The notes under the pieces: model-generated | The model's database searches: none | What the model saw: the letters and a program-made list of their open reading frames with translations, nothing else | Told to the model about the DNA's origin: nothing | Program-made: the position numbers and the translations under genes | Shown here: in pieces, positions 23,874 through 35,707 of the stretch | Layout: the number at the start of each line of letters is the position of its first letter | How positions within the stretch are numbered: the stretch's first letter is position 1 | Assembly (NCBI GenBank): GCA_033782935.1 | Contig: JAWQEG010000723.1 | Location: 496,001 to 560,000, forward strand | DNA length: 64,000 nucleotides | From: Petrolisthes cinctipes | Lineage: Eukaryota > Arthropoda > Malacostraca > Decapoda > Porcellanidae | Direction of reading: 5' to 3'

Positions 23874-26800
23874 GTAGGCATGTACAGATTTCTTCTGGGA
23901 CCCCAAAATATTGAATTTTCGGGTGTTTTGAGCCTGAATTTGAGATATAAACGGGTACAGAAGATACATGCACATATTGACTTTGGGCATCTAAAATATC
24001 GATTTTCAGCATGTTTTGGGCCAATATTTTGAAAACATTCTAGCTCTGAGTAGGCATGTACAGATCGCTTCTGGGACCCAAAAATATCGAATTTTCGGGT
24101 GTTTAGGGCCAGAATTTGAGATATAAACGGGTACAGAAGATGCATGCACATATCGACTTTTCGGCACCTAAAAGATCGATTTTTAGCATGTTTTTAGCCT
24201 ATATTTTGAAAATATTCTAGCACTGAGTAGTCATGTACAGATTGCTTCTGGGACCCCAAAATATTGAATTTTCGGGTGTTTTGAGCCTGAATTTGAGATA
24301 TAAACTGGTACTGAAGATGCATGCACATATCGACTTTTGTGCACCTAAAAGATCGATTTTCAGTATGTTTTGAGCATGTATTTTGAAAATACTTTAACAC
24401 GGAGTAGGCATGTACAGATCGCTTCTGGGACCCCTAAATATCGAATTTTCGGGTGTTTTGGGACTGAATTTGAGATATCGACTTTTTGGCACCTAAAAGA
24501 TCGATTTTTAGCATGTTTCTAGCCTATATTTTGAAAATATTCTAGCACTGAGTAGGCATGTACAGATTGCTTTTGGGACCCCAAAATATTGAATTTTCGG
24601 GTGTTTTGAGTAAGAATTTGAGATATAAACGGGTACAGAAGATACATGAACATATTGACTTTGGGCATCTAAAATATCGATTTTCAGCATGTTTTGGGCC
24701 TGTATTTTGAAAATACTCTAACACGGAGTAGGCATGTAGAGATCGCTTCTGGGACCCCAAAATATCGAATTTTCGGGTGTTTTGAGCCTGAATTTGAGAT
24801 ATAAACGGGTACAGAAGATACAAGCACATATTGACTTTGGGCATCTAAAATATCGATTTTCAGCATGTTTTCGGCATGTATTTTGAAAATACTCTAACAC
24901 GGAGTAGGCATGTACAGATCGCTTCAGGGACCCCAAAATATCGAATTCTCGGGTTTTTTGTGCCTGAATTTGAGATATAAACGAGTATAGAAGATGTATA
25001 CACATATTGACTTTGGGCACCAAAAATATCGATTTTCAGCATGTTTTGGGCCTGAATTATGAAAATACTCTAACACGAAGTAGGCATGTACAGATCGCTT
25101 CTGGGACCCCAAAATATCGAATTTTCGGGTGTTTAGGGCCAGAATTTGAGATATAAACGGGTACAGAAGATGCATGCACATATCGACTTCTGTGCACCTA
25201 AAAGATCGATTTTCAGTATGTTTTTGGCCTGTATTCTGGAAATACTCTAACATGGAGTAGGCATGTACAGATCGCTTCTTGGACCCCTAAATATCGAATT
25301 TTCGGGTGGTTTGGGACTGAATTTGTGATATCGACTTTTTGGCCCCTAAAAGATCGATTTTTAGCATGTTTTTAGCCTATATTTTGAAAATATTCTAGCA
25401 CTGAGTAGGCATGTACAGATTGCTTCTGGGACCCCAAAATATTGAATTTTCGGGTGTTTTGAGCTTGAATTTGATATATAAACGGGCACCTAAAATATCA
25501 ATTTTGAGCATGTTTTGAGCTTATATTTTGAAAACATTCTAGCTCTGAGTAGGCATGTACAGATCGCTTCTGGGACCCAAAAATATCTAATTTTCGGGTG
25601 TTTAGGGCCAGAAATTGAGATATAAACGGGTACAGAAGATGCATGCACATATCGACTTTTCGGCACCTAAAAGATCGATTTTCAGTATGTTTTTGGCCTG
25701 TATTTTGAAAATACTCTAACACGGAGTAGGCATGTACAGATCCCTTCTGGGACCCCTAAATATCGAATTTTCGGGTGTTTTGGGACTGAATTTGAGATAT
25801 CGACTTTTTGGCACCTAAAAGATCGATTTTTATCATGTTTTTACCATATATTTTGAAAATATTCTAGCACTGAGTAGGCATGTACAGATTGCTTCTGAGA
25901 CCCCAAAATATTGAATTTTCGGGTGTTTTGAGCCTGAATTTGAGATATAAACGGGTACAGAAGATACATGCACATATAGACTTTGGGCATCTAAAATATC
26001 GATTTTCAGCATGTTTTCGGCCTGTATTTTGAAAATACTCTAACACTGAGTAGGCATGTACAGATTGCTTCTGGGACCCCAAAATATTGAATTTTCGGGT
26101 GTTTTGAGCCTGAATTTGAGATATAAACGGGTACAGAAGATGCATGCACATATCGACTTTTGTGCACCTAAAAGATCGATTTTTAGTATGTTTTGAGCAT
26201 GTATTTTGAAAATACTCTAACACGGAGTAGGCATGTACAGATCGCTTCTGGGACCCCTAAATATCGAATTTTCGGGTGTTTTGGGACTGAATTTGAGATA
26301 TCGACTTTTTGGCACCTAAAAGATCGATTTTTAGCATGTTTTTAGCCTATATTTTGAAAATATTCTAGCACTGAGTAGGCATGTACCGATTGCTTCTGGG
26401 ACCCCCAAATATTGAATTTTCGGGTGTTTTGAGCCTGAATTTGAGATATAGACGGGTACAGAAGATACATGCACATATTGACTTTGGGCACCAAAAATAT
26501 CGATTTTCAGCATGTTTTGGGCCTGAATTTTGAAAATACTCTAACACTGAGTATGCATGTACAGATTGCTTCTGGGACCCCAAAATATCGAATTTTCGGG
26601 TGTTTTGAGCCTGAATTTGAGATATAAACGGGTACTGAAGATGCATGCACATATCGACTTTTGTGCACCTAAAAGATCGATTTTCCGTATGTTTTGAGCA
26701 TGTATTTAGAAAATACTCTAACACGGAGTAGGCATGTACAGATCGCTTCTGGGACCCCTAAATATCGAATTTTCGGGTGTTTAGGGCCAGAATTTGAGAT

Positions 26801-27052
26801 ATAAACGGGTACAGAAGATACATGCACATATCGACTTTTGGGCACCTAAAAGATCGATTTTCAGTATGTTTTTGGCCTGTATTTTGAAAATACTCTAACA
26901 CGGAGTAGGCATGTACAGATACCTTCTGGGACCTCTAAATATCGAATTTTCGGGTGTTTTGGGACTGAATTTGAGATATCGATTTGTTGGCACCTAAAAT
27001 GTCGATTTTTAGCATGTTTTTAGCATATATTTTAAAAATATTCTAGCACTGT
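23874..27052 (+). repeat. Third, dispersed copy of the 3.5-kb block (3.18 kb)
   Basis: This segment corresponds to 892-4400 and 4401-8084 but lies about 19-23 kb away. Offsets to copy 1 start at 22982 (892/23874), change to 22834 after loss of one 148-bp monomer (1360/24194, 1674/24508, 1850/24684), and later become 22977. It carries a private 33-bp deletion at 25486/25487. Near the end it follows copy 2 with an offset of 18968 (7363/26331, 7397/26365). It ends with the same GCATATATTTTAAAAATATT spelling. Confidence 0.83.
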
Positions 27053-30000
27053 GTAGGCATGTACAGATTGCTTCTGGGACCCCAAAATATTGAATTTTCG
27101 GGTGTTTTGAGCCTGAATTTGAGATATAAACGGGTACAGAAGATACATGCACATATTGACTTTGGGCATCTAAAATATCGATTTTCAGCATGTTTTGGGC
27201 CTGTATTTTGAAAATACTCTAACACTGAGTAGGCATGTACATATTGCTTCTGGGACCCGAAAATATTGAATTTTCGGGTGTTTTGAGCCTGAATTTGAGA
27301 TATAAACGGGTACTGAAGATGCATGCACATATCGACTTTTGTGCACCTAAAAGATCGATTTTCAGTATGTTTTGAGCATGTATTTTGAAAATACTCTAAC
27401 ACGGAGTAGGCATGTACAGATCGCTTCTGGGACCCCTAAATATCGAATTTTCGGGTGTTTTGGGACTGAATTTCAGATATCGACTTTTTGGCACCTAAAA
27501 GATAGATTTTTAGCATGTTTTTAGCCTATATTTTGAAAATATTCTAGCACTGTACAGATTGCATCTGGGACCCCAAAATATTGAATTTTCGGGTGTTTTG
27601 AGCCTGAATTTGAGATATAAACGGGTACAGAAGATACATGCACATATTGACTTTGGGCACCAAAAATATCGATTTTCGGCATGTTTTGGGCCTGAATTTT
27701 GAAAATACTCTAACACGGAGTAGGCATGTACAGATCGCTTCTGGTACCCCAAAATATCGAATTTTCGGGTGTTTAGGGCCAGAATTTGAGATATAAACGG
27801 GTACAGAAGATGCATGCACATATCGACTTTTGGGCACCTAAGAGATCGATTTTCAGTATGTTTTTGGCCTGTATTTTGAAAATACTCTAACACGGAGTAG
27901 GCATGTACAGATACCTTCTGGGACCTCTAAATATCGAATTTTCGGGTGTTTTGGGACTGAATTTGAGATATCGATTTGTTGGCACCTAAAATGTCGATTT
28001 TTTGCATGTTTTTAGCCTATATTTTAAAAATATTCTAGCACTGTGTAGGCATGTACAGATTGCTTCTGGGACCCCAAAATATTGAATTTTCGGGTGTTTT
28101 GAGCCTGAATTTGAGATATAAACGGGTACAGAAGATACATGCACATATTGACTTTGGGCATCTAAAATATCGATTTTCAGCATGTTTTGGGCCTGTATTT
28201 TGAAAATACTCTATCACGGAGTAGGCATGTACAGATTGCTTCTGGGACCCCAAAATATTGAATTTTCGGGTGTTTTGAGCCTGAATTTGAGATATAAACG
28301 GGTACAGAAGATACATGCACATATTGACTTTGGGCACCAAAAATATCGATTTTCAGCATGTTTTGGGCCTGAATTTTGAAAATACTCTAACAGGGAGTAG
28401 GCATGTACAGATCGCTTCTGGGACCCCAAAATATTGAATTTTCGGGTGTTTAGGGCCAGAATTTGAGATATAAACGGGTACAGAAGATGCATGCACATAT
28501 CGACTTTTGTGCACCTAAAAGATCGATTTTCAGTATGTTTTGAGCATGTATTTTGAAAATACACTAACACGGAGTATTCATGTACAGATCGCTTCTGGGA
28601 CCCCTAAATATCGAATTTTCGGGTGTTTTGGGACTGAATTTGAGATATCGACTTTTTGGCACCTAAAATGTCGATTTTTAGCATGTTTTTAGCCTATATT
28701 TTGAAAATATTCTAGCACTGAGTACGCATGTACAGATTGCTTCTGGGACCCCAAAATATTGAATTTTCGGGTGTTTTGAGCCTGAATTTGAGATATAAAC
28801 GGGTACAGAAGATACATGCACATATTGACTTTGGGCATCTAAAATATCGATTTTCAGCATGTTTTGGGCCTGTATTTTGAAAATACTCTAACACTGAGTA
28901 GGCATGTACAGAATGCTTCTGGGACCCCAAAATATTGATTTTTCGGGTGTTTTAAGCCTGAATTTGTGATATAAACGGGTACTGAAGATGCATGCACATA
29001 TCGACTTTTGTGCACCTAAGAGATCGATTTTCAGTATGTTTTGAGCATGTATTTTGTAAATACTCTAACACGGAGTAGGCATGTACAGATCGCTTCTGGG
29101 ACCCCTAAATATCGAATTTTCGGGTGTTTTGGGACTGAATTTGAGATATCGACTTTTTGGCACCTAAAAGATCGATTTTTAGCATGTTTTTAGCCTATAT
29201 TTTGAAAATATTCTAGCACTGAGTAGGCATATACAGATTGCTTCTGGGACCCCAAAATATTGAATTTTCGGGTGTTTTGAGCCTGAATTTGAGATATAAA
29301 CGGGTACAGAAGATACATGCACATATTGACTTTGGGCATCTAAAATATCGATTTTCAGCATGTTTTGGGCCTGTATTTTGAAAATACTCTATCACGGAGT
29401 AGGCATGTACAGATTGCTTCTGGGACCCCAAAATATTGAATTTTCGGGTGTTTTGATCCTGAATTTCAGATATAAACGGGTACAGAAGATGCATGCACAT
29501 ATCGACTTTTGTGCACCTAAAAGATCGATTTTCAGTATGTTTTGAGCATGTATTTTGAAAATACACTAACACGGAGTATTCATGTACAGATCGCTTCTGG
29601 GACCCCTAAATATCGAATTTTCGGGTATTTTGGGACTGAATTTGAGATATCGACTTTTTGGCACCTAAAATGTCGATTTTTAGCATGTTTTTAGCCTATA
29701 TTTTGAAAACATTCTAGCACTGAGTAGGCATGTACAGATTGCTTCTGGGACCCCCAAATATTGAATTTTCGGGTGTTTTGAGCCTGAATTTGAGATATAG
29801 ACGGGTACAGAAGATACATGCACATATTGACTTTGGGCACCAAAAATATCGATTTTCAGCATGTTTTGGGCCTGAATTTTGAAAATACTCTAACACTGAG
29901 TAGGCATGTACAGATTGCTTCTGGGACCCCAAAATATCGAATTTTCGGGTGTTTTGAGCCTGAATTTGAGATATAAACGGGTACTGAAGATGCATGCACA

Positions 30001-33000
30001 TATCGACTTTTGTGCACCTAAAAGATCGATTTTCAGTATGTTTTGAGCATGTATTTAGAAAATACTCTAACACGGAGTAGGCATGTACAGATCGCTTCTG
30101 GGACCCCTAAATATCGAATTTTCGGGTGTTTAGGGCCAGAATTTGTGATATAAACGGGTACAGAAGATACATGCACATATCGACTTTTGGGCACCTAAAA
30201 GATCGATTTGCAGTATGTTTTTGGCCTGTATTTTGAAAATACTCTAACACGGAGTAGGCATGTACAGATACCTTCTGGGACCTCTAAATATCGAATTTTC
30301 GGGTGTTTTGGGACTGAATTTGAGATATCGATTTGTTAGCACCTAAAATGTCGATTTTTAGCATGTTTTTAGCATATATTTTGAAAATATTCTAGCACTG
30401 TGTAGGCATGTACAGATTGCTTCTGGGACCCGAAAATATAGAATTTTCGGGTGTTTTGAGACTGAATTTGAGATATAAACGGGTACTGAAGATGCATGCA
30501 CATATCGACTTTTGTGCACCTAAAAGATCGATTTTCAGTATGTTTTGAGCATGTATTTTGAAAATACTCTAACACGGAGTAGGCATGTACAGATCGCTTC
30601 TGGGACCCCTAAATATCGAATTTTCGGGTGTTTTGGGACTGAATTTCAGATATCGACTTTTTGGCACCTAAAAGATAGATTTTTAGCATGTTTTTAGCCA
30701 ATATTTTGAAAATATTCTAGCACTGTACAGATTGCATCTGGGACCCCAAAATATTGAATTTTCGGGTGTTTTGAGCCTGAATTTGAGATATAAACGGGTA
30801 CAGAAGATACATGCACATATTGACTTTGGGCACCAAAAATATCGATTTTCGGCATGTTTTGGGCCTGAATTTTGAAAATACTCTAACACGGAGTAGGCAT
30901 GTACAGATCGCTTCTGGTACCCCAAAATATCGAATTTTCGGGTGTTTAGGGCCAGAATTTGAGATATAAACGGGTACAGAAGATGCATGCACATATTGAC
31001 TTTTGGGCACCTAAAAGATCGATTTTTAGTATGTTTTTAGCCTGTATTTTGAAAATACTCTAACACGGAGTAGGCATGTACAGATACCTTCTGGGACCTC
31101 TAAATATCGAATTTTCGGGTGTTTTGGGACTGAATTTGAGATATCGACTTTTTGGCACCTAAAATGTCGATTTTTAGCATGTTTTTAGCCTATATTTTGA
31201 AAATATTCTAGCACTGTGTAAGCATGTACAGATTGCTTCTGGGACCCCAAAATATTGAATTTTCGGGTGTTTTGAGCCTGAATTTGAGATATAAACGGGT
31301 ACAGAAGATACATGCACATATCGACTTTTGTGCACCTAAAAGATCGATTTTCAGCATGTTTTGGGCCTGTATTTAGAAAATACTCTAACACGGAGTAGGC
31401 ATATACAGATCGCTTCTGGGACCCCTAAATATCGAATTTTCGGGTGTTTAGGGCCAGAATTTGTGATATAAACGGGTACAGAAGATACATGCACATATCG
31501 ACTTTTGAGTACCTAAAAGATCGATTTGCAGTATGTTTTTGGCCTGTATTTTGAAAATACTCTAACATGGAGTAGGCATGTACATATACCTTCTGGGACC
31601 TCTAAATATCGAATTTTCGGGTGTTTTGGGACTGAATTTGAGATATCGATTTGTTAGCACCTAAAATGTCGATTTTTAGCATGTTTTTAGCATATATTTT
31701 GAAAATATTCTAGCACTGTGTAGGCATGTACAGATTGCTTCTGGGACCCCAAAATATTGAATTTTCGGGTGTTTTGAGCCTGAATTTGAGATATAAACGG
31801 GTACAGAAGATACATGCACATAATGACTTTGGGCATCTAAAATATCGATTTTCAGCATGTTTTGGGCCTGTATTTTGAAAATACTCTAACACTGATTAGG
31901 CATGTACATATTGCTTCTGGGACCCGAAAATATTGAATTTTCGGGTGTTTTGAGCCTGAATTTGAGATATAAACGGGTACTGAAGATGCATGCACATATC
32001 GACTTTTGTGCACCTAAAAGATTGATTTTCAGTATGTTTTGAGCATGTATTTTGAAAATACTCTAACACGGAGTAGGCATGTACAGATCGCTTCTGGGAC
32101 CCCTAAATATCGAATTTTCGGGTGTTTTGGGACTGAATTTCAGATATCGACTTTTTGGCACCTAAAAGATAGATTTTTAGCATGTTTTTAGCCTATATTT
32201 TGAAAATATTCTAGCACTGTACAGATTGCATCTGGGACCCCAAAATATTGAATTTTCTGGTGTTTTGAGCCTGAATTTGAGATATAAACGGGTACAGAAG
32301 ATACATGCACATATTGACTTTGGGCACCAAAATTATCGATTTTCGGCATGTTTTGGGCCTGAATTTTGAAAATACTCTAACACGGAGTAGGCATGTACAG
32401 ATCGCTTCTGGTACCCCAAAATATCGAATTTTCGGGTGTTTAGGGCCAGAATTTGAGATATAAACGGGTACAGAAGATGCATGCACATATCGACTTTTGG
32501 GCACCTAAGAGATCGATTTTCAGTATGTTTTTGGCCTGTATTTTGAAAATACTCTAACACGGAGTAGGCATGTACAGATACCTTCTGGGACCTCTAAATA
32601 TCGAATTTTCGGGTGTTTTGGGACTGAATTTGATATATCGATTTTATAGCACCTAAAATGTCGATTTTTAGCATGTTTTTAGCCTATATTTTGAAAATAT
32701 TCTAGCACTGTGTAGGCATGTACAGATTGCTTCTGGGACCCCAAAATATTGAATTTTCGGGTGTTTTGAACCTGAATTTGAGATATAAACGGGTACAGAA
32801 GATTCAAGCACATATTGACTTTGGGCATCTAAAATATCGATTTTCAGCATGTTTTGGGCCTGTATTTTGAAAATACTCTATCACGGAGTAGGCATGTACA
32901 GATTGCTTCTGGGACCATAAAATATTGAATTTTCGGGTGTTTTTAGCCTGAATTTGAGATATATACGGGTACTGAAGATGCATGGACATATCGACTTTTG

Positions 33001-35206
33001 TGCACCTAAAAGATCGATTTTCAGTATGTCTTAAGCATGTATTTTGAAAATACTCTAACACGGAGTAGGCATGTACAGATCGCTTCTGGGACCCCTAAAT
33101 ATCGAATTTTCGGGTGTTTTGGGACTGAATTTGAGATATCGACTTTTTGGCACCTAAAAGATCGATTTTTAGCATGTTTTTAGCCTATATTTTGAAAATA
33201 TTCTAGCACTGAGTAGGCATGTACAGATTGCTTCTGGGACCCCCAAATATTTAATTTTCGGGTGTTTTGAGCCTGAATTAGAGATATAGACGGGTACAGA
33301 AGATACATGCACATATTGACTTTGGGCACCAAAAATATCGATTTTCAGCATGTTTTGGGCCTGAATTTTGAAAATACTCTAACACTGAGTATGCATGTAC
33401 AGATTGCTTCTGGAACCCCAAAATATCGAATTTTCGGGTGTTTTGAGCCTGAATTTGAGATATAAACGGGTACTGAAGATGCATGCACATATCGACTTTT
33501 GTGCACCTAAAAGATCGATTTTCCGTATGTTTTGAGCATGTATTTAGAAAATACTCTAACACGGAGTAGGCATGTACAGATACCTTCTGGGACCTCTAAA
33601 TATCGAATTTTCGGGTGTTTTGGGACTGAATTTGAGATATAGATTTTTTGGCACCTAAAATGTCGATTTTTAGCATGTTTTTAGCCTATATTTTGAAAAT
33701 ATTCTAGCACTGTGTAGGCATGTACAGATTGCTTCTGGGACCCCAAAATATTGAATTTTCGGGCGTTTTGAGCCTGAATTTGAGATATAAACGGGTACAG
33801 AAGATACATGCACATATTGACTTTGGGCATCTAAAATATCGATTTTCAGCATGTTTTGGGCCTGTATTTTGAAAATACTCTATCACGGAGTAGGCATGTA
33901 CAGATTGCTTCTGGGACCCCAAAATATTGAATTTTCGGGTGTTTTGAGCCTGAATTTGAGATATAAACGGGTACTGAAGATGCATGCACATATCGACTTT
34001 TGTGCACCTAAAAGATCGATTTTCAGTATGTTTTGAGCATGTATTTTGAAAATACTCTAACACGGAGTAGGCATGTACAGATCGCTTCTGGGACCCCTAA
34101 ATATCGAATTTTCGGGTGTTTTGGGACTGAATTTCAGATATCGACTTTTTGGCACCTAAAAGATAGATTTTTAGCATGTTTTTAGCCTATATTTTGAAAA
34201 TATTCTAGCACTGTACAGATTGCATCTGGGACCCCAAAATATTGAATTTTCGGGTGTTTTGAGCCTGAATTTGAGATATAAACGGGTACAGAAGATACAT
34301 GCACATATTGACTTTGGGCACCAAAAATATCGATTTTCGGCATGTTTTGGGACTGAATTTTGAAAATACTCTAACACGGAGTAGGCATGTACAGATCGCT
34401 TCTGGTACCCCAAAATATCGAATTTTCAGGTGTTTAGGGCCAGAATTTGAGATATAAACGGGTACAGAAGATGCATGCACATAGCGACTTTTGGGCACCT
34501 AAGAGATCGATTTTCAGTATGTTTTTGGCCTGTATTTTGAAAATACTCTAACACGGAGTAGGCATGTACAGATACCTTCTGGGACCTCTAAATATCGAAT
34601 TTTCGGGTGTTTTGGGACTTAATTTGAGATATCGATTTGTTGGCACCTAAAATGTCGATTTTTTGCATGTTTTTAGCCTATATTTTAAAAATATTCTAGC
34701 ACTGTGTAGGCATGTACAGATTGCTTCTGGGACCCCAAAATATTGAATTTTCGGGTGTTTTGAGCCTGAATTTGAGATATAAACGGGTACAGAAGATACA
34801 TGCACATATTGACTTTCGGCATCTAAAATATCGATTTTCAGCATGTTTTGGGCCTGTATTTTGAAAATACTCAATCACGGAGTAGGCATGTACAGATTGC
34901 TTCTGGGACCCCAAAATATTGAATTTTCGGGGGTTTTGAGCCTGAATTTGAGATATAAACGGGTACTGAAGATGCATGCACATATCGACTTTTGTGCACC
35001 TAAAAGATCGATTTTCAGTATGTTTTGAGCATGTATTTTGAAAATACTCTAACACGGAGTAGGCATGTACAGATCGTTTCTGGGACCCCTAAATATCGAA
35101 TTTTCGGGTGTTTTGGGACTGAATTTGAGATATCGACTTTTTGGCACCTAAAAGATCGATTTTTAGCATGTTTTTAGCCTATATTTTGAAAATATTCTAG
35201 CACTGA

Positions 35207-35382
35207 GTAGGCATGTACAGATTGCTTCTGGGACCCCAAAATATTGAATTTTCGGGTGTTTTGAGCCTGAATTTGAGATATAAACGGGTACAGAAGATAC
35301 ATGCACATATTGACTTTGGGCACCAAAAATATCGATTTTCAGCATGTTTTGGGCCTGTATTTTGAAAATACTCTATCACGGA
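35207..35382 (+). repeat. Monomer L1, long type, 176 bp
   Basis: This is the first monomer of the reference HOR. Its marks are ACAGATTGCTTC instead of ACAGATCGCTTC, AAAATATTGAATTTT instead of AAATATCGAATTTT, GATACATGCACATATTG, and the stretch GACTTTGGGCA followed by CCAAAAATATCG or TCTAAAATATCG. It is one base shorter than L2 because of the T-run before GGGCA. At three places L1 has TG where other subtypes have CG, consistent with decay of methylated CpG. Its right part carries the dyad GTATTTT-G-AAAATAC at 35357-35371. Many other L1 copies read GAATTTT in the left arm and lose perfect symmetry. Confidence 0.92.
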
Positions 35383-35559
35383 GTAGGCATGTACAGATCG
35401 CTTCTGGGACCCCAAAATATTGAATTTTCGGGTGTTTTGAGCCTGAATTCGAGATATAAACGGGTACTGATGATGCATGCACATATCGACTTTTGTGCAC
35501 CTAAAAGATCGATTTTCAGTATGTTTTGAGCATGTATTTTGAAAATACTCTAACACGGA
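35383..35559 (+). repeat. Monomer L2, long type, 177 bp
   Basis: This is the second monomer of the reference HOR. Its marks are GGGTACTGAAGATGCATGC (GATGATGC in this copy), ATATCGACTTTTGTGCACC, AAAAGATCGATTTTCAGTATG and GAGCATGTATTTTG. It contains the 8-bp palindrome TGCATGCA at 35474-35481 inside a 14-bp alternating purine-pyrimidine run. A frequent alternative L2 has GTTTAGGGCCAGAATTTG and CAGTATGTTTTTGGCC in place of GTTTTGAGCCTGAATTTG and CAGTATGTTTTGAGC. The dyad GTATTTT-G-AAAATAC is at 35534-35548. The length of 177 bp is divisible by three, which explains why open frames run through it. Confidence 0.92.
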
Positions 35560-35707
35560 GTAGGCATGTACAGATCGCTTCTGGGACCCCTAAATATCGA
35601 ATTTTCGGGTGTTTTGGGACTGAATTTGAGATATCGACTTTTTGGCACCTAAAAGATCGATTTTTAGCATGTTTTTAGCCTATATTTTGAAAATATTCTA
35701 GCACTGA
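35560..35707 (+). repeat. Monomer S, short type, 148 bp (29-bp internal deletion)
   Basis: This is the third monomer of the reference HOR. It aligns with L2 along its length except that 29 bp are missing: the L sequence from GAGATAT to CACATATCGAC is reduced to GAGATATCGAC at 35627-35637. The missing block lies between two ATAT copies. Its other marks are CCCCTAAATATCG, GTTTTGGGACTGAATTTG, GACTTTTTGGCACC, AGCATGTTTTTAGCC and the dyad ATATTTT-G-AAAATAT at 35682-35696. The join creates GATATC (EcoRV) at 35630-35635, which most L monomers lack. A frequent variant reads GATACCTTCTGGGACCTC near its start. At 148 bp it matches the nucleosome core length, which may be chance. Confidence 0.93.
35682..35696. 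other. Dyad symmetry element of S monomer
   Basis: ATATTTT-G-AAAATAT is an inverted repeat with 7-base arms and a single central base, present in almost every S monomer. The corresponding site in L2 (35534-35548) is GTATTTT-G-AAAATAC: both arms differ from S in the matching outer position, so symmetry is kept. It could be a binding site for a dimeric protein or a small cruciform-forming element; neither is shown by sequence alone. Exceptions are many L1 copies with GAATTTT and some early copies with AAAACAT. Confidence 0.75.

Larger units (their letters stand above)
23160..28309 (+). repeat. Large segmental duplication, arm B
   Basis: This is the partner of 1-9340. It starts where CGATTTTGAGCATG matches the first bases of the window and follows that arm to about 28309. 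Compared with arm A it has lost one long monomer near 23770 (177 bp), one short monomer near 24150 (148 bp) and 33 bp at 25486, and it has only one 3.5-kb block. The stretch 27053-28309 is almost collinear with 8085-9340, including the KpnI-marked HOR at 27549-27748. This is evidence that duplication units in this array can reach tens of kilobases. Confidence 0.8.
35207..35707 (+). repeat. Representative 501-bp higher-order repeat (L1-L2-S trimer)
   Basis: This is a clean example of the dominant HOR. Counting from the GTAGGCATG anchor, the three monomers start at 35207, 35383 and 35560, and the next HOR starts at 35708, giving 176 + 177 + 148 = 501 bp. The same 501-bp spacing holds over long runs, for instance between corresponding points near 10359, 10860 and 11361, or 35163, 35664 and 36165. 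Different HOR copies are more alike at the same monomer position than the three monomers are to one another, which is the defining property of a HOR. The phase chosen here (start at the anchor) is arbitrary. Confidence 0.95.

Noticed and set aside
35207..35707. CENP-B box in the monomer
   Set aside because: TTTTCGGGTGTTTTGAG resembles the start of the box (TTCG) but lacks the A and CGGG at the required positions. No other stretch of the consensus monomer fits better.
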